From: Amycolatopsis sp. CA-128772
Lineage (GTDB): Bacteria > Actinomycetota > Actinomycetes > Mycobacteriales > Pseudonocardiaceae
Length of the DNA stretch: 64,000 nucleotides
Reading direction: 5' to 3'
NCBI RefSeq assembly: GCF_002904295.1
Contig: NZ_PPHG01000071.1
Coordinates: 62,001 to 126,000, forward strand
Part shown: positions 1 through 7,371 of the stretch, one piece after another
How the letters are laid out: each line of letters starts with the position of its first letter
Position numbering within the stretch: position 1 is the first letter of the stretch
The notes under the pieces: generated by a model
Databases searched by the model: none
Seen by the model: only the letters and a program-made list of their open reading frames with translations
Told to the model about the DNA's origin: nothing
Program-made: the position numbers and the translations under genes

Positions 1-738
1 CAGGCGGGCACCGGGCAGCCGGCGGCGGTCGGGGTGGTGGTGCCGGGGATCGTCGACGAGCAGACCCGCGTCTGCCACTTCTCGGCCAACCTCGACTGGC
101 GCGAGGTCCCCTTCGGCGAGCTGCTGGAGGACCGGCTCGGGCTGCCGGTCGCGTTCGGCCACGACGTCACCGCGGGCGGCATCGCCGAGTTCCGGGTCGG
201 CGCGGGCCGGGGCGCGACGAACGCGGCGTTCATCCCGGTCGGCACCGGGATCGCCGCCGCGCTGCTGCTCGACGGCCGGATCCACCGCGCGCACGGCCAG
301 GCCGGCGAGGTCGGGCACATCGACGTCGGCCACCCGGGCCGGTGCGGCTGCGGCGCGACCGGCTGCCTGGAGGCCATCTCGTCGGCGGCCGCGATCGCCC
401 GCCGCTACACCGAGCGCACCGGCCGCCCGGCCGACGGCGCCCGCGAGGTCGTCGAGCTGGCCCGCCGCGGCGACGAGGTCGCGGTCACCGTGGTCCAGGA
501 CGCTCTCGACGGGCTCGGCCACGGGATCCGGACGCTGCTGACGCTGCTCGGCCCGGAGGTGATCGTGCTCGGCGGCGGCCTCTTCACCGCGGCCGACTAC
601 GTGCTGGAGCCGGTGCGGGAGTGGCTGGCCGCGCACCTGACGTTCCAGAAGATGCCGGAACTGCGGATCGCCGAGCTGGGCGACGAAGCCGGGCGCCTCG
701 GCGCCGGGCTGCTCGCGTTCGACCTGCTGGGGAACTGA
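1..738 (+). CDS. ROK family sugar kinase or repressor, 3' part
   Basis: The 5' end lies outside the window; 245 residues are visible. The family signature is present: GEVGHIDVG followed by the zinc-binding cluster CGCGATGCLE and a late glycine-rich loop VLGGGLF. ROK proteins are either ATP-dependent sugar kinases (glucokinase, N-acetylglucosamine kinase) or NagC/XylR-type repressors with an extra N-terminal helix-turn-helix. That N-terminus is cut off, so the two cannot be told apart. The conserved DV of FGHDVTAGG, near residue 52 of the visible part, matches the phosphate-accepting region of active kinases. It converges on the peroxidase gene, with a terminator hairpin between them. Confidence 0.85.
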   Translation, partial: QAGTGQPAAVGVVVPGIVDEQTRVCHFSANLDWREVPFGELLEDRLGLPVAFGHDVTAGGIAEFRVGAGRGATNAAFIPVGTGIAAALLLDGRIHRAHGQAGEVGHIDVGHPGRCGCGATGCLEAISSAAAIARRYTERTGRPADGAREVVELARRGDEVAVTVVQDALDGLGHGIRTLLTLLGPEVIVLGGGLFTAADYVLEPVREWLAAHLTFQKMPELRIAELGDEAGRLGAGLLAFDLLGN

Positions 739-741
739 CGC

Positions 742-778
742 CGGAGGCCACCACCGGGCGGACCGGTGGTGGCCTCCG
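742..778. terminator. Bidirectional hairpin terminator
   Basis: A perfect 15-bp stem (CGGAGGCCACCACCG at 742-756, its complement at 764-778) with a 7-base loop lies between the converging ROK and peroxidase genes. There is no U-tract; GC-rich hairpins of this kind are usual between converging actinobacterial genes. Confidence 0.7.
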
Positions 779-792
779 TCCCCCCCCCGGGA

Positions 793-2190
793 TCAGAGTG
801 AACGCAGGAACGCCAGCGACGGCATGAAGAAGTACTCGCCGCCCCGCACGGTCACCGCCTGGGGGACCGGCTCGGCCGTCCGCTGCGCCGAGCCGCCCCA
901 GTCCACGGTGTAGTCCGACGCCGCGCGCTCGCCCTGGCCGATCACCGGGTCCAGGCCCGGCGTGACGCCGTTGACCCGCGGGAAGCCCGGGTTGTCCGCC
1001 CAGAGCGCCTGGGTGAACTCGAACTGGTTGTCCAGCACGGAATTGAAGGCCATGAACAGCAGCCCGACCCCGCCGCTCGGCCGGGCCGCGGGCGGCACGT
1101 CGGCGTTCGGGTCGTCCGGTCGCTCCCCGTAGGTGACGCCGCGGCGGGCCATCAGGTGCCGCCGCTCGCCGTCCGGCTGCTCGGCGCCGCCGGAGCCGCG
1201 CGGGTTCGTCTTGCGGATGTGCGCCTGGAACGGGCACTTCAGCCCGTCGCGGTCGCTGTCGTAGGTGAAGTTGTTGGACACCGGGCTTTCCGCGCCGTCT
1301 TCCCGCTGGGTGGTCAGCGGCGTGCCGTCCTCGAAGCGGCCGATGAGCATCGCCCCGGCCCGCTCGCGGTCGTCGCCGGTTAGGCCGAGCGCGTCGGCCA
1401 GATCCGCCTCCGCCTGCTTGAACCGCCGGACGTTCTGCTCCAGTTTGCGGAAAACGAAATAGCTGCCGAAATGCACGCCGGGATCCGGCGCCGCGGTGTC
1501 GGGAACCAGCACCTGGTCGAGCGGCGCCGCCGGGTTCCACACGTTGACGCCGTCGGTGTTGTTCTTTTCCGCGTCGACGTCTTCGGTCAGGAACAACGGC
1601 TGGCTCCGGCCGTCGACGTACCCGAAGTGCTCGATGCCTTCGCCGCGCGCGTTGACCCGGCCCAGCCCGGTCTCCTCGGCGAGCACCGCCGCCGAGTCCG
1701 GCAGCAGGCCGAGGATCTCGTTGCGTCGGGCTGTCGCCGCTTTGTCGGTGGCGTCGCCGACGAGCACGACGGCGTGGATTTCCCCGTGGTAGCTCGGATC
1801 GAACGTCGAACGCGGCGGGTCGTTCAGCTTCCGCCGCGTCGCCGGGTCCGTCATCCCGCGCAGGAACGCCTCGTCCGGCGGGATGTTCTCGACGCCCAGC
1901 GCACGGTAGCCGGCCGCGGTGAGCCCGACGCCGACGTACGGCGTCCCCGCCGCGCCTCCGGCCTTGAACGTGCCCACCTCGTCGAGGTGGTCCTTGGCGG
2001 ACTTCATCTTCCCGGTGACCGAGACCAGGAAGGCCCGCGCCTCCGCCGCGTCCCCGAACGCGAGGAACAAAGCGGACAGGTGGTCGCGGACGTGGGCCTT
2101 GAGGATGTTCGGCTGCAGTTCGCCGAGCATCGTGGCGGCGTCACCGCTCGCAGTGGTCCAGGCCAGCGTGGTGGACAGATCGACACTCAT
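793..2190 (-). CDS. DyP-type haem peroxidase
   Basis: A 465-residue dye-decolourising peroxidase, which oxidises phenolic or dye substrates with hydrogen peroxide. The hallmark GxxDG motif is seen as GYVDGRSQP near residue 190, and the conserved block CPFQAHIRKTNPRG lies near residue 315. No signal peptide is visible at the chosen start MSVDLSTTLAW, so it is predicted cytoplasmic. That start is preceded by a GGGAGGGG ribosome site; an in-frame extension to 2316 lacks one and would run through the intrinsic terminator at 2211-2235. No encapsulin gene is adjacent, and the C-terminus shows no obvious encapsulin-targeting peptide. Confidence 0.92.
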   Translation of the reverse strand: MSVDLSTTLAWTTASGDAATMLGELQPNILKAHVRDHLSALFLAFGDAAEARAFLVSVTGKMKSAKDHLDEVGTFKAGGAAGTPYVGVGLTAAGYRALGVENIPPDEAFLRGMTDPATRRKLNDPPRSTFDPSYHGEIHAVVLVGDATDKAATARRNEILGLLPDSAAVLAEETGLGRVNARGEGIEHFGYVDGRSQPLFLTEDVDAEKNNTDGVNVWNPAAPLDQVLVPDTAAPDPGVHFGSYFVFRKLEQNVRRFKQAEADLADALGLTGDDRERAGAMLIGRFEDGTPLTTQREDGAESPVSNNFTYDSDRDGLKCPFQAHIRKTNPRGSGGAEQPDGERRHLMARRGVTYGERPDDPNADVPPAARPSGGVGLLFMAFNSVLDNQFEFTQALWADNPGFPRVNGVTPGLDPVIGQGERAASDYTVDWGGSAQRTAEPVPQAVTVRGGEYFFMPSLAFLRSL

Positions 2191-2210
2191 TCCGGGTCCC
2201 CTCCCGTGTG

Positions 2211-2235
2211 AAAAAAAGCCCGCCTCTCGGCGGGC
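2211..2235 (-). terminator. Intrinsic terminator inside the peroxidase leader
   Basis: Read on the minus strand: GCCCGCC, loop GAGA, GGCGGGC, then seven T. It ends only about 20 bases before the peroxidase start codon and just upstream of its GGGAGGGG ribosome site. The lectin gene further upstream has its own terminator (2378-2407), so this one is placed to act as a transcription attenuator for the peroxidase. Confidence 0.75.
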
Positions 2236-2377
2236 ACCCGGCCGACCGGAAATTCCCCCCTCGGCCGACCGGGTCCCCTGACCACAGAATGCCGTGCGGA
2301 GGGCGGGGAGTGCCACCCGCCGGCCGGGTTCACACGAAAGATTAAGTTGAGCGCGAAATGTTTCGCCTGGGAAAGCA

Positions 2378-2407
2378 AAACGCGGGCCCCGGCCGGGGCC
2401 CGCGTTT
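2378..2407. terminator. 30-bp perfect palindrome, lectin terminator
   Basis: AAACGCGGGCCCCGG is followed directly by its exact reverse complement. It gives a very stable hairpin ending in TTT on either strand, 16 bases past the lectin stop codon. Confidence 0.75.
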
Positions 2408-2423
2408 CACTCGCCGTAACGGA

Positions 2424-3062
2424 TCAGAACCACCACTGCGACTTGGCGCCCGCCATGAAGTCCCACAGCTGCATCCGCGTGCCGTTGCCACCGACCTGGC
2501 CCTCACCGGTCAGGTAGCGGTTGCTGGCGGGGTTCTGCAGCCGCAGGTAGCCCTCCGGGTTGACGGTGTCGAGCCACCACTGGTTCTTGCCGCCCGGGCT
2601 GTAGTCCCACAGCTGGACCTTCGTGCCGTTCTTGCCGATCGTGGTCAGGTCGGCCTCGAGGTACCGGCCGCTCTGCACGTTCTGGAAGCGGAGGTAGCCC
2701 TCCGGGTTCCGGGTGATGTAGAACGCCTGGTTCGCGGCGTACACGTTGCAGTCCCACAGCGCCATGATGGTGCCGTTGGCGTTGATCGTGTTCAGGTCCG
2801 CGTCCCAGCAGCGGCCGAACGCGGCCGACTCGATCAGGTACGCGTCGGCCTCGGCGACCTGGGCGCCCGCGACCCCGGCGGTGGACCGGTGCGCGGCCCC
2901 CACCTTCGCCGGCCGCAGCTTGATCCCCCCGGCGAGCGTCTGCACGGGCACGTCGGTTCCCTTGCCTTCGGTCTGCGCCGCGCCGGCCTGCGGAACGGCG
3001 ACCAGCCCGAACAGGCCCGCCGCCGCGGCGACCGTCACCATCAGGCGCTTCATCTTCGTCAT
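2424..3062 (-). CDS. Secreted ricin-type beta-trefoil lectin
   Basis: A 212-residue protein starting MTKMKRLMVTVAAAAG with a Sec signal peptide probably cleaved after AGA near residue 28. The rest is one RICIN domain (about 75-212) built of three similar units, each with the pattern of LQN or FQN, G.YL and ..LWD followed by Q.WW-like ends (NQAFYI, NQWWL, SQWWF). Such domains bind sugars and are usually attached to secreted glycosidases. This one has no catalytic partner. The start is fixed by AAGGGGAACC six bases upstream; the longer in-frame extension has no signal-peptide logic. Substrate unknown. Confidence 0.85.
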   Translation of the reverse strand: MTKMKRLMVTVAAAAGLFGLVAVPQAGAAQTEGKGTDVPVQTLAGGIKLRPAKVGAAHRSTAGVAGAQVAEADAYLIESAAFGRCWDADLNTINANGTIMALWDCNVYAANQAFYITRNPEGYLRFQNVQSGRYLEADLTTIGKNGTKVQLWDYSPGGKNQWWLDTVNPEGYLRLQNPASNRYLTGEGQVGGNGTRMQLWDFMAGAKSQWWF

Positions 3063-3330
3063 GGTTCCCCTTCTCGTCGCTTCACCAGTGACGACAACGG
3101 GAGAACGCAGGCGGCAACCGGCCCCGGGCCACTGTGGACCCGGCGCGTGGTGGTGCCGGCGAATCCCCCTCGTCGAGACCGTCAAACCCCCGAAAGCGGT
3201 CTCTCCGCCCATCATTCAGGGCGTTTCCGTCGTCGTCGAGGTCATTTCCCGGAGACGACAGAACGCAGGTCAGCGCTGTAACGGAACGAGATCGGGTGCC
3301 GATGGACGGGCAGACACCCGGGGGGGACGG

Positions 3331-4320
3331 TTGCGGATCGAACTGACGGTGCCGGACCTGATCCGCGTCGGGCTCGCGGCGGCGGCCGATCCGATGGGCG
3401 AGCTGACGGCGAGCCTGCAGGTCCTGCAGCGCCGCGACGGCGGCCGCAACGCGGCGTCGGCGGCGTTCAACCGGTGGCGCCACCGGGTCTGGCAGGGCCT
3501 GCCGGAATCGGCGTCGGTGCTGATGTGGCTGTGCCGCCCGGACGCGCCGGTCCCGGCGTTCCTGCTGCCCGCGGCGGGGCGCTACGACCTGGAGTCCGGG
3601 CTCGCCGCGGTGCTCGACGTCGAGCCGGTTGCCCTGAAGACGGCGTTGCGCACGGCTCCGGCCGGCCGCGATCTCCCGGCCTGGGCGGCCGCCCTGGCCG
3701 ACGGCGACCCGGCGGGCCTGCCCCGGCTGGCGCAGGCGTTGCAGGACTACCACGACCTCGCCCTCACCTCGTGCTGGGACGTCGTGTGCGCCCAGGTGGA
3801 CGCCGACCTCGGGATGCGCACGCAGGTGCTGCTCCACGGCGGGGTCGACGCGCTGCTGACCGGCCTGCGGCCGAAGGTGCGGTGGGCGGCACCGGTCCTG
3901 GAGACCGACGACCGCATCGCCGGGACGCTCCCGTCGGAAGGGACCGGGCTGCTGCTGGTCCCGACGTACTTTTCGGTGGGGCCGGCGCTCGTCCCGCCGT
4001 TCCCGGGAGGGACGCCCCGGCTGCACTACCCCTGCGTCCGCCAGGTCACCCACCCCGCGGGGCTCGCGGGGCCGAGCGCCCGGAAGGCGTCGGGGAACGC
4101 GCTGGCGGACCTGCTCGGGCCGACCCGGGCGACGGCGCTGGCGACGCTGGCGGTGGGGTGTTCGACGTCGGAGCTGGCGGCCCGGCTGGGGGTGACGCCG
4201 TCGGCGGTCAGCAAGCACACCGCGGTGCTGCGGCGGGCCGGGCTGATCATCACGCACCGCGAGCGGAACACGGTGCTGCATTCGCTGACCCCGCTGGGAA
4301 GCGCTCTCCTGGAGGGTTGA
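3331..4320 (+). CDS. ArsR-type winged-helix regulator with DUF5937 domain
   Basis: About 329 residues from a TTG codon just after a GGGGGGA ribosome site; no ATG or GTG in frame fits better. The first 240 residues resemble the actinobacterial DUF5937 region (RIELTVPDLIRVGLAAAADP). The last 70 are a winged helix of ArsR type with the recognition helix TPSAVSKHTAVLRRAGLI. These proteins are standalone DNA-binding regulators whose signals are mostly unknown; no cysteine metal site is visible. It converges on the TetR gene, and the terminator between them overlaps both stop codons. No transporter partner is nearby. Confidence 0.75.
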   Translation: MRIELTVPDLIRVGLAAAADPMGELTASLQVLQRRDGGRNAASAAFNRWRHRVWQGLPESASVLMWLCRPDAPVPAFLLPAAGRYDLESGLAAVLDVEPVALKTALRTAPAGRDLPAWAAALADGDPAGLPRLAQALQDYHDLALTSCWDVVCAQVDADLGMRTQVLLHGGVDALLTGLRPKVRWAAPVLETDDRIAGTLPSEGTGLLLVPTYFSVGPALVPPFPGGTPRLHYPCVRQVTHPAGLAGPSARKASGNALADLLGPTRATALATLAVGCSTSELAARLGVTPSAVSKHTAVLRRAGLIITHRERNTVLHSLTPLGSALLEG

Positions 4321-4344
4321 GTGTCCCTTGAGGACAGTCAACCC
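4314..4344. terminator. Bidirectional hairpin over two stop codons
   Basis: GGGTTGAGTGTCC (4314-4326) pairs with 4332-4344 with one mismatch and a 5-base loop. Both converging genes (DUF5937 regulator and TetR) have their stop codons inside the stem. Confidence 0.6.
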
Positions 4345-4910
4345 AGGGTGGCCGTCGCCGCCAGGAACTCCGCCAGCGCCTCGGCCGCCAGCGCCGCGAA
4401 GTCCCGCTCGACCCCCGGCTCGGTCCACCGCGCGAACGCCGTCCAGAACGCCAGCCCGCCGATCTCCGCGGCCAGTCCCGCCGCCGGGTCCGGTACCCCG
4501 CGCTCGCGCAGCGCCCCCGCCATCGCGGCCGTGAGCGTCGCGCGCTTGAGGAGGCCGCGCTCCCGCAGGTCGCGGTGGTCCGCCACCACGGCCTGGACCC
4601 GGCGGCCACGCTCCTGCCGCTCCGGCCCGAACTCCGCCGCCGCGGCCGCCAGGGCCGACCCGACCGCTTCGGCCGGGGTCGCGGACGCGGGCGCCGCCGT
4701 GACGGCGTCGGCCAGGATCCGGCTCAGCAGCTCCTGGCCCGCGAAGAGGACCTCGCGCTTGTCCGGGAAGTGACGGAAGAACGTCCGCTTGGTCAGGCCG
4801 GCCCGCTCGGCGATCTCGGCGACCGTCACGTTGTCGTACCCGTGCTCGCCGAACAGCTCCAGCGCGGCGTCCAGCAGTCGCTCGCGCGTGTTCGGCTCCC
4901 AGCGGCTCAT
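4338..4910 (-). CDS. TetR family repressor
   Basis: A 190-residue regulator. The N-terminal helix-turn-helix reads NTRERLLDAALELFGEHG then VTVAEIAERAGLTKRTFFRHF (residues 7-53), the classical TetR/AcrR fold. The remaining all-helical domain is the ligand-binding/dimer part. The start MSRWEPN is preceded by a GGGGGG site. It is transcribed away from the NAD-epimerase gene, and two operator-like palindromes lie in the 78-bp gap, so it probably represses itself and the epimerase. Ligand unknown. Confidence 0.9.
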   Translation of the reverse strand: MSRWEPNTRERLLDAALELFGEHGYDNVTVAEIAERAGLTKRTFFRHFPDKREVLFAGQELLSRILADAVTAAPASATPAEAVGSALAAAAAEFGPERQERGRRVQAVVADHRDLRERGLLKRATLTAAMAGALRERGVPDPAAGLAAEIGGLAFWTAFARWTEPGVERDFAALAAEALAEFLAATATLG

Positions 4911-4928
4911 GCCCCCCAGCCTAGGGGG

Positions 4929-4943
4929 TGACACCCGGTGTCA
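4929..4943. promoter_or_regulatory. Candidate TetR operator 1
   Basis: TGACACCCGGTGTCA: two perfect 7-base arms round one central base, 18 bases upstream of the TetR start. It shares the half-site TGACAC with the second palindrome in the same gap. Confidence 0.6.
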
Positions 4944-4959
4944 TCACGGTGCTAGGCTT

Positions 4960-4976
4960 ATGGCACCAAGTGTCAT
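4960..4976. promoter_or_regulatory. Candidate TetR operator 2
   Basis: ATGGCACCAAGTGTCAT, arms matching at 6 of 8 positions, with right half GTGTCAT as in operator 1. It sits just upstream of the AAGGAGG ribosome site of the epimerase and after a TAGGCT -10-like element. Confidence 0.6.
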
Positions 4977-4988
4977 AAGGAGGCTCTC

Positions 4989-5861
4989 ATGCGTGTGTTC
5001 GTCACCGGCGCGTCCGGCTGGATCGGCCGGGCCCTCGTGCCCGAACTCGTCGGCGCGGGTCACGAGGTCGTCGGGCTGGCGAGGTCGGACGAAGCCGCCG
5101 CGACCGTCGCCGCCCTCGGGGCCGGCGTGCTCCGCGGCGACCTCACCGACCTCGGCGTCCTGGAAGAAGGCGCGAACGGCGCCGATGGCGTCGTCCACCT
5201 GGCCTTCGGGCACGACTTCAGCCGGCTGGACGACGCGATCCGGACCGACGCGGCCGCGGTGGCCGCACTGGGGGCGGTGCTGGGCGGGAAGCGGTTCGTC
5301 GCCGCCTCGGGGACGCCGATGGTGCCCGGGCGCGCAGCCACCGAGGACGATCCCGCCGTCTTCGCGGGCCCGGTGGCCGGCCGCGCGGACATCGCCCGGG
5401 CCGTCCTGCAGACGGCGGAGCGCGGGGTGCGCGCGTCCCTCGTGCGGCTGCCGCGCTCGGTCCACGGCGAAGGCGACGCCCACGGGCTCGTCGCGCACCT
5501 GATCGCCCTCGGGCGTGAGAAGGGCATCGCCGCGTACGTCGGCGACGGCACGCAGCGCTGGCCCGCGGTGCACGTCCTGGACGCCGCGCACCTGTTCCGC
5601 GTGGCGCTGGAGGAGGCCCCGGCGGGCGCGGTGCTGCACGCGGTGGGCGACGAGGGGGTGCGGATCCGCGACGTCGCCGAGGTGGCGGGGCGCCGGCTCG
5701 ACCTGCCGGTCACGTCCGTGGCCGCCGAGGAGCTCGGGTTCCTCGGCGGGATCCTGGCGTTCGACCAGCCGGCCTCCAGCGAGCGGACCCAGCGGCTGCT
5801 CGGCTGGCGCCCCACCCGGCCCGGCCTGCTCGACGACCTGGAAAAGGGTTACTACGACTGA
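4989..5861 (+). CDS. NAD(P)-dependent epimerase/dehydratase (extended SDR)
   Basis: A 290-residue atypical extended short-chain dehydrogenase. The nucleotide site is GASGWIG at residues 7-13 after MRVFVT. The usual catalytic YxxxK is not evident in the expected place, as in many atypical SDRs that act on nucleotide sugars or as NADPH-binding reductases. The substrate cannot be told from sequence. A strong AAGGAGG site precedes the start. Control by the divergent TetR is likely, because its two candidate operators lie in the shared promoter. Confidence 0.85.
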   Translation: MRVFVTGASGWIGRALVPELVGAGHEVVGLARSDEAAATVAALGAGVLRGDLTDLGVLEEGANGADGVVHLAFGHDFSRLDDAIRTDAAAVAALGAVLGGKRFVAASGTPMVPGRAATEDDPAVFAGPVAGRADIARAVLQTAERGVRASLVRLPRSVHGEGDAHGLVAHLIALGREKGIAAYVGDGTQRWPAVHVLDAAHLFRVALEEAPAGAVLHAVGDEGVRIRDVAEVAGRRLDLPVTSVAAEELGFLGGILAFDQPASSERTQRLLGWRPTRPGLLDDLEKGYYD

Positions 5862-5873
5862 GAAAGTGGTACA

Positions 5874-5913
5874 GCGCCGGCGGAGGTGGCGACAGTGACA
5901 CCTCCGCCGGCGC
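5874..5913. terminator. Bidirectional hairpin terminator
   Basis: GCGCCGGCGGAGGTG (5874-5888) pairs perfectly with 5899-5913, loop of ten bases. It separates the epimerase from the converging gltD. Confidence 0.75.
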
Positions 5914-5919
5914 CGGGTC

Positions 5920-7371
5920 CTACGCGATCGGCCGGTCCGTCGGCGCGATCGGGCGGGGCAGGACGTCGCGGCCGGTCAGGTAGGCGTCGACGCCGGCTGC
6001 GGCGCTGCGGCCCTCGGCGATCGCCCAGACGATCAGGGACTGGCCGCGGCCCATGTCGCCGGCCACGAACACGTTGTCCAGGCTCGTCTTGAACGCCTTG
6101 TCGCGGGCCACGTTGCCGCGCGCGTCCAGCTCGACGCCCAGGTCCTCGAGCAGGCCCTGCTTCTGCGGTCCGAGGAAGCCCATCGCCAGCAGGACGAGCT
6201 GGGCCGGCAGCTCGCGCTCGGAGCCTTCCACGGGGACGAACTTGCCGCCCTCGTTGCGGACCTCGACCAGCTTCAGCGCCCGGACGCGGCCGTCGGAGTC
6301 ACCCAGGAACTCCTGCGTGTTCACTGCGTAGAGCCGCTCGCCGCCCTCTTCGTGCGCCGAGGACACCCGGTAGATCATCGGGTACGTCGGCCACGGATGG
6401 GCGTCCGAGCGCAGCTCCGGCGGCTTGGGCATGATCTCCAGCTGCGTCACCGAACGCGCGCCCTGGCGGTGCGACGTCCCGACGCAGTCCGCGCCCGTGT
6501 CGCCGCCGCCGATCACCACGACGTCGAGGCCCGCAGCGGAGTAAGGCGACTCGGAAAGCTCGCCCGAAGCGACCCGGTTGGCCGGCGGCAGGAACTCCAT
6601 CGCCTGGTGGATGCCGTCGAGCTCCCGGCCGGGGATCGGCAGGTCGCGCCAGTCGGTCGCGCCGCCGGCCAGCACCACGGCGTCGTAGGACGAAGTCAGC
6701 TCGGCGGCCGAAACGTCCACGCCGACGTTCACCGACGTCCGGAACTCCGTCCCCTCGGCGCGCATCTGGTCGAGGCGCCGGTCGAGGCGGGACTTCTCCA
6801 TCTTGAACTCGGGGATGCCGTAGCGCAGCAGCCCGCCGATCTTGTCGGCCCGCTCGAGGACCACGACGCTGTGGCCCGCGCGCGTGAGCTGCTGTGCCGC
6901 GGCCAGGCCCGACGGGCCGGACCCGACGACCGCGACCTTCTTGCCCGTCAGGGCGACCGGCAGCTGCGGGGTCACCCAGCCCTCGTCGAAGGCCCGGTCG
7001 ATGATCGAGATCTCGACCCGCTTGATCGTGACCGGGTCGTCGTTGATCCCGAGCACGCACGCCGTCTCGCAGGGCGCCGGGCACAGCGTCCCGGTGAACT
7101 CCGGGAAGTTGTTGGTCGCGTGCAGCCGCTCGATGGCCTGCTGCCAGTCCTCGCGCCAGGTCAGCGTGTTCCACTCGGGGATGAGGTTCCCGAGCGGGCA
7201 GCCCTGGTGGCAGAACGGGATGCCGCAGTCCATGCAGCGGCCGGCCTGCTTCTGCAGCTTCGTCGTGGCGAAGTCCTCGTAGACCTCTCGCCAGTCCATC
7301 AGCCGGAGATCGACCGGACGCCGCTTCGGCTCTTCGCGGGTGGTGGTCAGAAAGCCCTTGGGGTCAGCCAT
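5920..7371 (-). CDS. gltD: Glutamate synthase small subunit
   Basis: The 483-residue NADPH-dependent beta subunit of GOGAT, which passes electrons from NADPH through FAD and iron-sulfur clusters to the large subunit. Visible are the N-terminal ferredoxin-like cysteines (CMDCGIPFCHQGCPLGNLIP, residues 42-61, and CPAPCETACV near 96). They are followed by an FAD-binding GSGPSGLAAA near residue 152 and the NADPH-binding VIGGGDTGADCVG near residue 287. It overlaps gltB by 8 bp, which suggests translational coupling. Length and order are normal for actinobacteria. Confidence 0.97.
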   Translation of the reverse strand: MADPKGFLTTTREEPKRRPVDLRLMDWREVYEDFATTKLQKQAGRCMDCGIPFCHQGCPLGNLIPEWNTLTWREDWQQAIERLHATNNFPEFTGTLCPAPCETACVLGINDDPVTIKRVEISIIDRAFDEGWVTPQLPVALTGKKVAVVGSGPSGLAAAQQLTRAGHSVVVLERADKIGGLLRYGIPEFKMEKSRLDRRLDQMRAEGTEFRTSVNVGVDVSAAELTSSYDAVVLAGGATDWRDLPIPGRELDGIHQAMEFLPPANRVASGELSESPYSAAGLDVVVIGGGDTGADCVGTSHRQGARSVTQLEIMPKPPELRSDAHPWPTYPMIYRVSSAHEEGGERLYAVNTQEFLGDSDGRVRALKLVEVRNEGGKFVPVEGSERELPAQLVLLAMGFLGPQKQGLLEDLGVELDARGNVARDKAFKTSLDNVFVAGDMGRGQSLIVWAIAEGRSAAAGVDAYLTGRDVLPRPIAPTDRPIA

